From positions 34,517-98,516 of the forward strand of contig NZ_JAHLOD010000008.1 of NCBI RefSeq assembly GCF_018917145.1: a DNA stretch of 64,000 nt, in the 5' to 3' direction. Below are positions 1 through 9,220 of the stretch, piece by piece. The position numbers and the translations under genes were made by a program. Each line of letters begins with the position of its first letter. The stretch's first letter is position 1. Below the pieces are notes generated by a model. That model was not told where the DNA came from and did no database searches. It saw only the letters and a list, made by a program, of their open reading frames with translations. The stretch comes from Clostridium bornimense. Lineage in GTDB: Bacteria; Bacillota; Clostridia; Clostridiales; Clostridiaceae.

Positions 1-3000
1 ATCTTCCCTTGTATCATTTTCTTTAAATGAATTTTCATTATCATTGTTTTCAGAATAAGTTATAGATTCATTTACTTCTACATCATTTGATATATCTTTT
101 TCTTCATCTACATTTATATCACTAGCAATATTAGCACTTTCATTAACAGCATTTTTATTAGTATCAACTTTATTTTCTTTGTTAGCCACTGTATTAACTA
201 TTGTATTTTTTACTTCACTATTTACAACAGTATTAGATACTTTATCTTTATCTAATATATTACCATTAGGCTTATTGCTTTCATTATCATTAGGTTTATT
301 TGTTTCATTTCTATCTGGTTTTGATATTTCCGGTGCAGTTACTGGAGCACTTACTATTGTAATATTAACTTCAACATCACAAGCAACACCATCTCTACGT
401 AATAATCTTACAGTAATAGCATGTCTTCCTGGAGTAGTTGGTACTTCTCCTATGATTTGTCTACCTATGTATAATGAATCGTCCTCTAGTACAATACTAT
501 TCAAAATCATTGATTCAATATCAGTTGAATTTTTATCATAAACAAAAGTATTTTGAGAAAGATTTACTTCAGGTTTTTTCTTTGTACCTTTATAAATAAC
601 TGTTGGTTTCATTTCCTTTATAACTTCTTCTTTTACAATTGGATCTCCTACTGGGTTACCTTTTTCAGTTTTCTGAATTGTTGTTACCTTCTTTACTCCT
701 GCCTGCCCTTTTTCTGTTCTAGTTTCTCCTATATACAGATTTGCATCTTCTTTTTCTATAACCTTTATTGGAATCTTAACATTATCATCTACTGTTACAA
801 TTTCACCTTCTATTTTCTTTGTACCCTTATAGATAATTGTTGGCTTCATTTCTTTTATAACATCTTCTTTTACAATTGGATCTCCTACTGGATTACCTTT
901 TTCAGTTTTCTGAATTGTTGTTACCTTCTTTACTCCTGCTTGTCCTAACTCTGTTCTAGTTTCTCCTATATACAAATTTGCATCTTCTTTTTCTATAACT
1001 TTTATTGGAATCTTAACATTATCATCTACTGTTACAATTTCACCTTCTATTTTCTTTGTACCTTTATAGATAACTGTTGGTTTCATTTCCTTTATAACTT
1101 CTTCTTTTACAATTGGATCTCCTACTGGATTACCTTTTTCAGTTTTCTGAATTGTTGTTACCTTCTTTACTCCTGCCTGTCCTTTTTCTGTTCTAGTTTC
1201 TCCTATATACAGATTTGCATCTTCTTTCTCTATAACCTTTACTGGAATCTTTACATTATCATCTACTGTTACTATTTCACCTTCTATTTTCTTGGTTCCT
1301 TTGTAGATGATTGTTGGCTTCATTTCCTTTATTATTTCTTCTTTTACAATTGGATCTCCTACTGGGTTTCCCTTTTCTGTTTTTTGAATTGTTGTTACTT
1401 TCTTAATTCCTTCTTGTCCTTTTTCTGTTCTAGTTTCACCTATGTACAGATTTTTATCTTCTTTCTCTATAACCTTTACTGGAATCTTTACATTATCATC
1501 TACTGTTACTATTTCACCTTCTATTTTCTTGGTTCCTTTGTAGATGATTGTTGGTTTCATCTCTTGTATCTTCTCTATTGTAACTTTAGGTTCTCCTACT
1601 ACAACACCATCTTCTGTTCTCCAAATCTTAGTAACTCTTTCGATACCTTCAATTCCTTTTTCAATACGAGTTTCATCTTCCCATAACTTATCATCAGTTT
1701 TACTTATGGTAGTTGAAGAAATCTTATTTTCTGTTACTTCTTTCTTTTCACCAATAACTACATCTTTATAAATAGAGCTTCTAAAATCATCGGTACTTTT
1801 TAAATAATACTGTAATATCTCTTTCTTTAATGTTTCTACCTTATTTACCCCTTGATTTATATCATTTATATTATACTTTTTATTAATTTTCATTGTAGCT
1901 AAATCTGCTTCAACTGCAACATCCATCTTCTCTTGTAACTCTTTATAGTCAGAAAAAATATCTGTCTTTTTTAACTTCGATATTTTGTTTTTTCTAATTG
2001 CAAACATATCCTTTTTAAATGAAGCTAAATTGCCATTGTACTCATTTAAAATTTTATTTAATGCTTCTTCATCATTCTTATATTGATTAGAAATATAAGC
2101 TACCATACCATTGCTATAACCATATTGTGCTAATATTTCATAAGCATTTCTCTTAAATGTTATTTCCCCAACAGCACCTGAATTATTTTGCATAGCTGCA
2201 TAAATTGGATTAAATAAAGGTACTACATAATATCCATTATCCGTTACTGTTCCTGTTGTTAATATTCCATTAACCTTAGTTCTTCCTGATACTATGTTAT
2301 TATCAATTAAATCATCAATAGTATTTAATCTTTCTGCTGTTTCTTTACTTATATTTTTGAAAGTATCATTAACTATACCAGTTTTTTTAGAATCTTGTGT
2401 TAAAGTTATTTGATTATATAATATAGCCTTGTCTTCTGCACTTTGTTTTAATGAACTCAAAGCTTCTACATAATCTAATGTATATATAACATCCATTAAT
2501 CCTTTCATGTACTGCTGCATATCATCCTCTGTCTTAAATCTTTCTGGTGATTTATTTTGTATTCTTTCATCCCCTAGTTCATAAGACAAATTTAAATTAA
2601 ATATTGGTTCTGTTATTAAAGAACCTCCATTGTTATTTATAGTTTCAAATAAACCTCTAGCATAGGTTTCCGCACCTTTTCCTGTTCTTCTATCATATCC
2701 ATTTAGCCAAATTTTGTTATCTAAAATATGTGTTACTTCATGAGTATAAGTTTCTTGTCCTCTATCAGTTAATGATTTAGATAAAAACAGGTTAATACAA
2801 TCATTTGTTCCTGCTTGTCCCTCTGCCATCATATATTGTGAATAAAAACCTAAAGGTGTAATAAACTCACGAACCCCAAGTAATGCCTTACTTCCTGTTT
2901 CCTCTGACCATAGCTTTTCCATAATATCAGCTTTACCATAGTTTAATAAACTATCAATTACAATTATGTTTCTTATTTCTGAAAACTTATTATTAACCTT

Positions 3001-4140
3001 ACTTATTCTATACCAAAAATCTATAAAGGCTTCTTGCTTTTTAGCTGTTTTCTCTAAATCTCCTCTTAAATCTTCCATTGTTATATTATCTTTATTTTCA
3101 AAATATGTATCTACTAAACCATATGTAACAGTACTCATAGTACTAATTGCATAAATACTCTTATCACTAACTGCTAGCAATGGGATTAAGTGCGACTTTA
3201 GTCTATCATCATTTACCATCTTATTATATATAGAAGTTTCTCCAAAGTTGCTATTACCTTCAACTATCCATGCTTTACTTGTTTTCTTAAACCAATCAGA
3301 TGCAGATTTTTCTGTTGTATATTTTTCTACTGCCTTATTAATAAAATCTAATATATTCTTTTCACCTGTAATAGGGGCAATTTGATTAGTATATGTTCTT
3401 ATATTATTTTTAAGTTCTAAATCTGAATAACTTAAGTTTCCTATACCTATTACAGAATCTAATGTACTATAAGTTATACCTTGAACCCCTGCATTATATA
3501 ATATTAAATCTTTTGCACTTTCATTTCCAAAAGTAAAGCTATATTGTTTTTCTAAATAAGTTAATGCTAATAATATATTAGTTTTATATCTACGAACATA
3601 TTTTGCTTCAGCATATGTTGAGTTAGTAATTATTTTTTTTAAAGTTGGTCTTAAATCAGCCTTTACTTTATCAAAACTTGACTCTAAATCAAGTCTAGTC
3701 ATATATAATGTTCTAAGTGCACTTTTTATTTCTTCTTGTTTTGGCTCTCTTTTATATTCATTTCTTAACTTATTAGTAATATTGTATATATCATCAGATC
3801 TTTCATAAGCGTTTAAGCTATCATACAAATCTTCGTATTTAATATCATTCAACTCATCAAAAATTTCATCTATTATTTTATCGGCTTCCTCTGGCGTAAC
3901 CAATGCATCTACATTCACTGTATTTATCTTTGTATCTTCTGATAATTCATTTGAAAATTCCTCCATAGAATTTTCATAATTAGATACTTCCTTAAAACTT
4001 TGAACTGCAGATGCTGCAGATACTACTACTGGTGAAACTAATGACACCGAAAGTACTACTGATACTAATCCCATTGTAGTTTTTCTAAGAGCATACTTTA
4101 TAACTCTTTTTTCATTCTTCTTTTGTAATAGTTTTTTCAT
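1..4140 (-). CDS. ZmpA/ZmpB-like (peptidase M26) secreted zinc metalloprotease with G5 repeats, 3' end outside window
   Basis: The frame is open from an ATG at 4140 to the window edge (1380 codons, no stop seen). The N-terminus is a YSIRK-like signal (YALRKTTMGLVSVVL followed by a hydrophobic stretch), so it should be secreted and probably wall-anchored; the anchor would lie beyond the window. A helical region is followed by HEVTH at residues 467-471, preceded by YT as in streptococcal Zmp/IgA1 proteases, and Glu491 lies 20 residues after the second His, fitting the third zinc ligand. Residues about 795-1190 are five G5 repeats. They are followed by an Ig-like domain and a low-complexity Asn/Lys/Glu-rich linker. 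In known M26 enzymes G5 domains usually precede the protease; here they follow it. The host substrate cannot be read from the sequence. SD AAAGGA precedes the start. Confidence 0.85.
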   Translation of the reverse strand, partial: MKKLLQKKNEKRVIKYALRKTTMGLVSVVLSVSLVSPVVVSAASAVQSFKEVSNYENSMEEFSNELSEDTKINTVNVDALVTPEEADKIIDEIFDELNDIKYEDLYDSLNAYERSDDIYNITNKLRNEYKREPKQEEIKSALRTLYMTRLDLESSFDKVKADLRPTLKKIITNSTYAEAKYVRRYKTNILLALTYLEKQYSFTFGNESAKDLILYNAGVQGITYSTLDSVIGIGNLSYSDLELKNNIRTYTNQIAPITGEKNILDFINKAVEKYTTEKSASDWFKKTSKAWIVEGNSNFGETSIYNKMVNDDRLKSHLIPLLAVSDKSIYAISTMSTVTYGLVDTYFENKDNITMEDLRGDLEKTAKKQEAFIDFWYRISKVNNKFSEIRNIIVIDSLLNYGKADIMEKLWSEETGSKALLGVREFITPLGFYSQYMMAEGQAGTNDCINLFLSKSLTDRGQETYTHEVTHILDNKIWLNGYDRRTGKGAETYARGLFETINNNGGSLITEPIFNLNLSYELGDERIQNKSPERFKTEDDMQQYMKGLMDVIYTLDYVEALSSLKQSAEDKAILYNQITLTQDSKKTGIVNDTFKNISKETAERLNTIDDLIDNNIVSGRTKVNGILTTGTVTDNGYYVVPLFNPIYAAMQNNSGAVGEITFKRNAYEILAQYGYSNGMVAYISNQYKNDEEALNKILNEYNGNLASFKKDMFAIRKNKISKLKKTDIFSDYKELQEKMDVAVEADLATMKINKKYNINDINQGVNKVETLKKEILQYYLKSTDDFRSSIYKDVVIGEKKEVTENKISSTTISKTDDKLWEDETRIEKGIEGIERVTKIWRTEDGVVVGEPKVTIEKIQEMKPTIIYKGTKKIEGEIVTVDDNVKIPVKVIEKEDKNLYIGETRTEKGQEGIKKVTTIQKTEKGNPVGDPIVKEEIIKEMKPTIIYKGTKKIEGEIVTVDDNVKIPVKVIEKEDANLYIGETRTEKGQAGVKKVTTIQKTEKGNPVGDPIVKEEVIKEMKPTVIYKGTKKIEGEIVTVDDNVKIPIKVIEKEDANLYIGETRTELGQAGVKKVTTIQKTEKGNPVGDPIVKEDVIKEMKPTIIYKGTKKIEGEIVTVDDNVKIPIKVIEKEDANLYIGETRTEKGQAGVKKVTTIQKTEKGNPVGDPIVKEEVIKEMKPTVIYKGTKKKPEVNLSQNTFVYDKNSTDIESMILNSIVLEDDSLYIGRQIIGEVPTTPGRHAITVRLLRRDGVACDVEVNITIVSAPVTAPEISKPDRNETNKPNDNESNKPNGNILDKDKVSNTVVNSEVKNTIVNTVANKENKVDTNKNAVNESANIASDINVDEEKDISNDVEVNESITYSENNDNENSFKENDTRED
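577..1780 (-). repeat. Five tandem ~240-bp coding repeats (G5 domains)
   Basis: Near-identical units of about 240 bp (80 codons) recur with starts near 577, 817, 1057, 1297 and 1537. Each encodes a G5 module with GETRTE, a GNPVGDP-type turn and an MKPT(I/V)IYKGTKK end. The unit nearest the protease is the most diverged and the others differ by few bases, as expected from recent unequal crossing-over. G5 domains bind glycans or act as cell-surface spacers. Copy number may vary between strains. Confidence 0.9.
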
Positions 4141-4524
4141 CTCATTATTCCTTTCTTTATATAGCTTCAAGTCTTTCATTATATCTAAGAGATTACATTT
4201 ATTTTAAAATCATTAAAACCATATGCTTCCAATTAAATATACATATTTTTATAATCTAAAAGAAGTCTATAATTACTATATTTTTCGTATTTTTATAAGT
4301 TAACTTTATATTTTTATAAAATTGATTTAATTTTTTATAAATATTATCAATAAAAATGAATTCTGTAGCAAATTTTCAAACTTAAACAAATAATTTGTCT
4401 AACTATTAGATGTCATATAATAATGTCATGCAAATTTGCTAAAAACTAAGTGTATTAAAATAAACCCACTAAAATCAAAAATAATCTTAATGGGTTTATA
4501 AAAATTCTTTATACTTATTAAACC
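4141..4524. other. Non-coding gap upstream of the metalloprotease
   Basis: This 384-bp stretch holds no convincing ORF. It is very AT-rich, contains the 5' leader and presumably the promoter of the minus-strand protease gene, and ends with a terminator-like hairpin (4461-4498) serving the small gene at 4525. I see no clear -35/-10 pair that I would defend. Confidence 0.5.
4461..4498 (-). terminator. Probable terminator of the parA-like operon
   Basis: TAAACCCA (4461-4468) pairs with TGGGTTTA (4491-4498), just downstream of the small gene ending at 4525. The stem is short and no strong U-tract follows, so this is a moderate call. Confidence 0.45.
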
Positions 4525-4980
4525 CTATACCAAATTACTACTTTTCAACGCCTTATCCCTTTTTTCAGCTTTCACAAAATAATTAATATCCTTAACTATT
4601 TCTTTTTTAGTTTTGTTAATGTATTTTACTTCTTCTGGTTTATACAAAATATTATATATCACATTAAGCTCCAGCTTCGTTAACTTTTCCTTTTTATTAC
4701 TAGATAGCTTGTCCCATTCTTCTTCAACATTTATACTAGGTTTTACAAAGGAAAGTTCATATTTTTTTATATCATTGCCTTTATTTATATCCCTCAATAT
4801 ATTTTCTAACTTATCATTATCATTTTCTTTTTTCTCCTTAATTTCATTATTATCATACTCGTTTAAGTTCTTTATAATCTTATTTATTACTGCAACATCC
4901 CTCTTGCTGCCTATAAGTACACATATAGATTTATATTTATTTAAGCTTTCAATCATTTCATCACTAGAAATTTTCTTCAT
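4525..4980 (-). CDS. Unknown small protein coupled to ParA-like ATPase
   Basis: 151 residues, Lys/Glu/Asn-rich and mostly predicted helical, with no family I recognise. Its ATG overlaps the stop of the upstream ParA-like gene (positions 4977-4980), the usual sign of translational coupling. By position it could be the adaptor or centromere-binding partner of a ParA-type partition pair, since such partners are small, charged and poorly conserved. That role is inferred from context only. Confidence 0.55.
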   Translation of the reverse strand: MKKISSDEMIESLNKYKSICVLIGSKRDVAVINKIIKNLNEYDNNEIKEKKENDNDKLENILRDINKGNDIKKYELSFVKPSINVEEEWDKLSSNKKEKLTKLELNVIYNILYKPEEVKYINKTKKEIVKDINYFVKAEKRDKALKSSNLV

Positions 4981-5840
4981 TCTTTTTTCCCCTCAATATC
5001 CTTAATTCTATCTTCAATTTCATCAACTAACTTTGCAAACTCTTTATTACAACTTGGCTTACCTTCCTCTAAGCTATCAGAAATTTCTTTATAATCCAAT
5101 ATTACTGTCTTGAATAAATGATACTTATCCCCGATTCTTTGTCTAAACTTATCTGTATTCACTTGAGTTTTTTTCTTATATTCAAATACTCCCAATAATT
5201 CTGGTTGCTTTCCAAATGCAGCTTTTGCCACATCATCTTCACCTTTCAAATACTTATTATAAAACTTATCTAAAAGTTCTTTATAATGACTTATTCCATT
5301 AGTACTAATAGAATCCATTATTGTTGGTATTATATAATAATCAGAAACAAGAAAAGATGCTAATGTAATTATGTTATTGCTTGGTGGGCAGTCAAAAATA
5401 ATATAATCGAACCTTTCTTCTAGTTTGCTATGTTCTATAAACTTCTTCATCATCATCACATCATGTACTTCTCTTCGCATATTCAAACATTGAATATCTA
5501 ATCCACCTTTATCATACAAATAACTAGACGGAATAAACTTAACTTCCCCATTGTCTTTAATTAGTTTATCAACATCAAGAGTCAAGTCATCAAAAATACC
5601 CTGTCTTGCTGCTCTATAATATATGTCAACAACATAGTTTAGTGTCTCATCATTGGGCAAATTAGAAAAATCATCATTTGTTTTTGCATTATAACATATT
5701 TCCGATAACGAAGACTGTGGATCTAAATCTATCATTAATACTTTTTCCCCTCGTTTTGTTAATATACATCCCATATTGTAAGCAAAAGTTGTTTTACCCA
5801 CACCACCTTTATAATTGCCAATAAATATTTTCCTAGACAT
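4977..5840 (-). CDS. ParA/Soj-family ATPase
   Basis: The deviant Walker A motif KGGVGKTT lies about 10 residues from the start, followed by a DLDPQSSLS Walker A' region and FDCPPSNN as the Walker B-like motif. This is the ParA/MinD P-loop ATPase signature. I place the start at the ATG at 5840 rather than the upstream in-frame ATG at 5852, because GGGAGAT sits at SD distance from the inner one. The length (287 aa) suits plasmid or element ParA proteins, which segregate DNA by binding nucleoid DNA in the ATP form. The gene is followed by an overlapping small partner. It may be a remnant of an older integrated plasmid or phage, as no replication gene is adjacent. Confidence 0.88.
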   Translation of the reverse strand: MSRKIFIGNYKGGVGKTTFAYNMGCILTKRGEKVLMIDLDPQSSLSEICYNAKTNDDFSNLPNDETLNYVVDIYYRAARQGIFDDLTLDVDKLIKDNGEVKFIPSSYLYDKGGLDIQCLNMRREVHDVMMMKKFIEHSKLEERFDYIIFDCPPSNNIITLASFLVSDYYIIPTIMDSISTNGISHYKELLDKFYNKYLKGEDDVAKAAFGKQPELLGVFEYKKKTQVNTDKFRQRIGDKYHLFKTVILDYKEISDSLEEGKPSCNKEFAKLVDEIEDRIKDIEGKKE

Positions 5841-6129
5841 AATATCTCCCATTAATAGTGTTTACTAATACCTATTAACATAAATTTAATTTTATACCTA
5901 CAATAATATTTCCATTGTATATAAATTTATATTTCATCAACTAATTCTTAAAATTATTTCTTTATATCTAAATTTTCCTCTTCTAACTCATCTAACCCTT
6001 CTCTGTAATCAAATTTCAAAACAATTCTAAATCCTTTCCAAATACAATAATTAATCAAAAATCGGTTAGAATAACTATATGATTAATTGCTTATCATAAT
6101 AAAATATTAATAACACTGAGGTATTACAA

Positions 6130-7114
6130 ATGAAAAAAATCATGAAATTTTATTCTATTTTATTATTTACTATAATCCTTTTGCTTACTTATCCAATAGA
6201 TACTTCACCCAATGCGCAGCTTATGGCAGATTCTGATATCAACTTTACAAATACCGATAACTCTTATATAAAAAACACTATAGTTCCTAAATCTCTTTAT
6301 GTGATTTCAGAAAATAATATGACTAATGCAGAAAAGACTATGATTGCAACACTTCAGGGAGGTATAGCTTCAAAATCTGAAACTCAGATTTATATTTTAA
6401 GTCCTAGTGAACCTGATTATGAAATATGGCTTAAATCATTCTACAGTAATCGAACTGCCTAGCGATAAATTTATGCCATTAAGAGATTATGCAATTCTCT
6501 CCAAATCATTAATATTTTACGAAGAAGATGTAAACGATAGTTCATTTAGAGAAAAGATTTTCAGCTCTATGGATGAAGGAGGAAGAATATTAGGCTGGGG
6601 ACCCGATGAACACACAAATGTATCGATTTCTTCAAAATATGGAATAGATATGATTGCTGCTGACTGGTCCTACAATCTTTCTGTATTAAGTTCATATAAA
6701 TGTAGTCCTCAAAGTCAAAAGATTGATAATAATTTTAAAGAAGAAGATGGTGTTCATTATGTTACATTTATTATGTCTGATGGTGATAATATGCAATGGC
6801 TCCTTGGAAGCAATTTCACCATGAAAAACTGGTCAAATAATAAACCTATTATTTCCTGTCGTGATTTACTTTGGAGTGGATTAGAAGATGAGGATCAACT
6901 TATTACTAATATTTATACTAAAATAAACTCTGGTTATACCAATATTAAAGATCCAAATTCCTATACATTTGTATATGTTCACGTATGGAGTAATACTATG
7001 GATAATGTTAATAATGTTGTAAATAAATTAAATAAGAATTCAAAAGTAAGAATTGTATCTCCAGATACTTTTATAAAATTAATAATAAACAATGTACCCC
7101 ATGTTGATACTTAA
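6130..7114 (+). pseudogene. Decayed GxGYxYP-type putative glycoside hydrolase
   Basis: The first frame (6130-6462) has a signal peptide (hydrophobic residues 6-21) and an N-terminal domain. It then stops, while the sequence continues in the +1 frame from about 6430 to 7114. The second part contains YVTFIMSDGDNMQWLLGS and KPIISCRDLLWSG, which resemble the C-terminal GxGYxYP glycoside-hydrolase-like domain. These two motifs are normally separated by a long segment carrying the family's GxGYxYP motif. Here they are almost adjacent, so an internal deletion has occurred besides the frameshift. The total is about 325 codons, against more than 500 in the family as I remember it. It lies just outside the integrated element. 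Confidence 0.7.
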
Positions 7115-7207
7115 ACTTATATATTTTTTTAGTGACAATTCGTTTTGTGCAAAATATTGTATCTATCAATTTTACTTATTTCACATAAATTTTTCTTTAA
7201 CTAAAAT

Positions 7208-7242
7208 AAACCCACGAAAATCAATTAGATTTTCGTGGGTTT
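7208..7242 (-). terminator. Displaced ssrA terminator (host side of attL)
   Basis: A perfect 15-bp stem (AAACCCACGAAAATC pairing with its complement) with a 5-nt loop sits 6 bp from the attachment core. If the element is removed in silico, this hairpin falls immediately after the tmRNA CCA end, reading minus, and is followed by TATTTTAG. It would therefore be the native ssrA terminator, now cut off from its gene. It also has a T-run on the plus strand, so it may terminate the pseudogene at 6130-7114 as well. Confidence 0.75.
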
Positions 7243-7248
7243 TTCATT

Positions 7249-7260
7249 TGGTGGAGGCGA
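7249..7260. repeat. attL core (direct repeat of the ssrA 3' end)
   Basis: TGGTGGAGGCGA, identical to 20893-20904. To its left is host sequence (the terminator hairpin). To its right is element sequence that ends in the bidirectional hairpin at 7315-7345. Confidence 0.85.
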
Positions 7261-7314
7261 GCCTTACCGTTTGAAATGTACAATATATATTAATAAATAT
7301 AGGCATTTATAAAT

Positions 7315-7345
7315 ATTAGTGTAGAGTTTAATTCTCTACACTAAT
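7315..7345. terminator. Bidirectional hairpin at the element's left end
   Basis: ATTAGTGTAGAG pairs perfectly (12 bp) with CTCTACACTAAT across a 7-nt loop. It abuts the stop codon of the HEPN gene. In the reconstructed circular form it also lies 3 nt after the alternative stop codon (7310-7312) of the serine recombinase. It would thus end both convergent transcripts of the circle. The T-runs are weak. Confidence 0.6.
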
Positions 7346-8070
7346 TAACTTAAAGTCGCTGCTATTTGTTCTTGAGTATCTACCATTAAATTATTTAGTT
7401 TTTCTATTTCACATATTAAATATTCAGATAGCTTTTCAGCAAATTGTTTAAAATATTCCTTATATCTACTTATCTCACTATGAGTAATACTAGGACTTCC
7501 ATCTTGATGTGTAATATAATTTCTCTGATTTGTTATATTATTAAATGTTCCCTTAAAATCATGTTCTTCTACTTCATCTAAAAGACTTTCTTCTAATGAA
7601 TATACTTTAATAGTCTTAAATATATCTTTTATTCCAATCTTGTTAAATAGCTTTATTAATTCATTAGCCCCATGTTTACCATAATTAAACTTATTGTTCA
7701 CCTTCATTTTTGTAGTTTTTTCATCATTCCATATATCTGCTATGTTTTTTAGGCAAGTAATTTTCTTTGAATTTTCTTCTTTTGATACTATTTTCATTAA
7801 ATCACTTACAACATCAAGTGAGAAGCCTATCCTCATCCATTCAGGCACTTGTTCATTTGGTAAATTTAATTCATTAATGTAATATACAAACTCTTCAACG
7901 ATTGCTTCAATAAAGTTTTCAAATTTTGCTGCTAATAGTAGAATTGCACTTTTATTGAGAGCTACATACTCTTCATTATTTTGTATATTATTATTTGCCA
8001 TATCTACTATTAACGCTACCTCCTTTAAACTATCCAAATAATTATCTAAACATTCAAACTTTACTTTCAT
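7345..8070 (-). CDS. MAE_28990/MAE_18760-like HEPN protein (putative RNase effector)
   Basis: 241 residues, all-helical, with the N-terminal motif LLLAAKFENFIEAIVEE typical of the MAE_28990-type HEPN-like family. A HEPN catalytic Rx4H motif, R183-NYIT-H188, lies near the C-terminus. HEPN proteins with this motif are usually metal-independent RNases used in toxin-antitoxin and abortive-infection systems. It follows the DUF262 gene after 3 nt, so the two are probably one functional pair. As the last gene of the hsd operon it ends at a hairpin. RNase activity and target are inferred. Confidence 0.72.
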   Translation of the reverse strand: MKVKFECLDNYLDSLKEVALIVDMANNNIQNNEEYVALNKSAILLLAAKFENFIEAIVEEFVYYINELNLPNEQVPEWMRIGFSLDVVSDLMKIVSKEENSKKITCLKNIADIWNDEKTTKMKVNNKFNYGKHGANELIKLFNKIGIKDIFKTIKVYSLEESLLDEVEEHDFKGTFNNITNQRNYITHQDGSPSITHSEISRYKEYFKQFAEKLSEYLICEIEKLNNLMVDTQEQIAATLS

Positions 8071-8073
8071 ATA

Positions 8074-9201
8074 CTATCCTCTCATTACCTGTGCTAACCT
8101 ATCAGTCCAACTTTTCATTCTCTTCTCTATTACTTTAGTATCTGATGTAGCTTGTGTAACAAGTATATTGAAATCAGGTTCTTTCAAGATGTTTTTATAT
8201 AAATCTAATATCTCAATTTTATTATCCTTTATTTCATCTAATGAATACTTCTCAAATCCAATCATTATTACGTCCATTATTGATCTATTTAGTTTATTTT
8301 CATAACCTTCATCATTTAATTTTCTAAAAGCATTTTCTCCAAACACTTCATAAACCTTGTCTATCGTATTATTGAACCTTTCTCTTAAATTATTAACATA
8401 TATATCTGTAGCATCACTATTCTTTTTCATAAATGAATTTAAATATGGCTTAACACTCCCCTTATAATCTATTAACTTATTACTCTCTTTATCATAGTTT
8501 TCACTAAATGCTAGATATCTTAATATTAATTCACAATCATTCATTCTCTTATGTGGAGCTTTTAACCCTAAAATATTTAAAAACTTTTTGTTTTTTCTTA
8601 ACTCTTTAATCATGTCATTTAAAGGCCCTCTATATAAGCAATTTCTTAATTCTTGTTCATTTAACTTAACTGATCCAGTATTTAATCTCATAAATATATC
8701 ATACTTTATTTCAGGATTAGAATCATTAAATATTAAAATAACTCTTAAATTTCCATTGTTAAGCATTCTTTTTGCTTTTGGATTCAAATCCTCATATTTA
8801 AGACCATTTAATTCTTTTAAAACTTCTAACCCACTTAATTTAAAATTATTATCATAAAATCTTTTCAATGCATTTAATCTTTGAAGTCCATCAACAATAT
8901 TCCAAGCACTATCTTCCTCTTCAGAAGCATAAATAACCGGTATCGGAATATTAAGTAAAATGGATTCTACTAATAATGAAGCTTTTTTATTATCCCAAAT
9001 ATAATTTCTTTGATATTCTGGACTAAAAATAATATCCTCATTTCTTATCATATTTACCAAATCACTTACACTCTTATCATATGCTTGCAACCTTAATTTT
9101 CTTTGTTCCGCTGGTATTTCAACTATTTCTCCTTCTTCTTCATCAATTAAGTTAATATCTGAATCATCTACCTCTTCTCTACCGAAGTATAATTGCTCCA
9201 T
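8074..9201 (-). CDS. DUF262 (GmrS/ParB-like) domain protein
   Basis: 375 residues. FSPEYQRNYIWD (59-70) and DGLQR (104-108) are the two hallmark motifs of DUF262, a ParB/sulfiredoxin-like nucleotide-binding fold found in GmrSD type IV restriction and many defence genes. The DUF1524 HNH nuclease usually found in GmrSD is absent. The nuclease role may instead be supplied by the HEPN protein encoded 3 nt downstream. An acidic N-terminal segment (residues 10-30) precedes the domain. The start codon is 19 bp downstream of the hsdS stop, so it is probably cotranscribed with the type I R-M genes. Confidence 0.82.
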   Translation of the reverse strand: MEQLYFGREEVDDSDINLIDEEEGEIVEIPAEQRKLRLQAYDKSVSDLVNMIRNEDIIFSPEYQRNYIWDNKKASLLVESILLNIPIPVIYASEEEDSAWNIVDGLQRLNALKRFYDNNFKLSGLEVLKELNGLKYEDLNPKAKRMLNNGNLRVILIFNDSNPEIKYDIFMRLNTGSVKLNEQELRNCLYRGPLNDMIKELRKNKKFLNILGLKAPHKRMNDCELILRYLAFSENYDKESNKLIDYKGSVKPYLNSFMKKNSDATDIYVNNLRERFNNTIDKVYEVFGENAFRKLNDEGYENKLNRSIMDVIMIGFEKYSLDEIKDNKIEILDLYKNILKEPDFNILVTQATSDTKVIEKRMKSWTDRLAQVMRG

Positions 9202-9220
9202 TCTTAATCCCCCTTTATAT

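Noticed and set aside
179..1771. Several plus-strand open frames rich in Phe, Cys and Tyr, or Leu and Ser
   Set aside because: They are antisense shadows of the G5 repeat region of the metalloprotease gene, with no ribosome binding sites and repeat-derived composition.
577..1780. Regularly spaced repeats resembling a CRISPR array
   Set aside because: The 240-bp units are coding in one frame and have no short repeat/unique spacer structure, so they are G5 domains.
5954..6086. Minus-strand open stretch ending in a plausible acidic tail (LKFDYREGLDELEEENLDIKK)
   Set aside because: About 44 codons with no start codon at SD distance. It could be the end of a deleted gene, but the evidence is too thin to annotate.
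7092..7274. 60-codon plus-strand ORF crossing the attL core
   Set aside because: It has no ribosome binding site and runs through the terminator hairpin and attachment site, so it is a chance reading frame.
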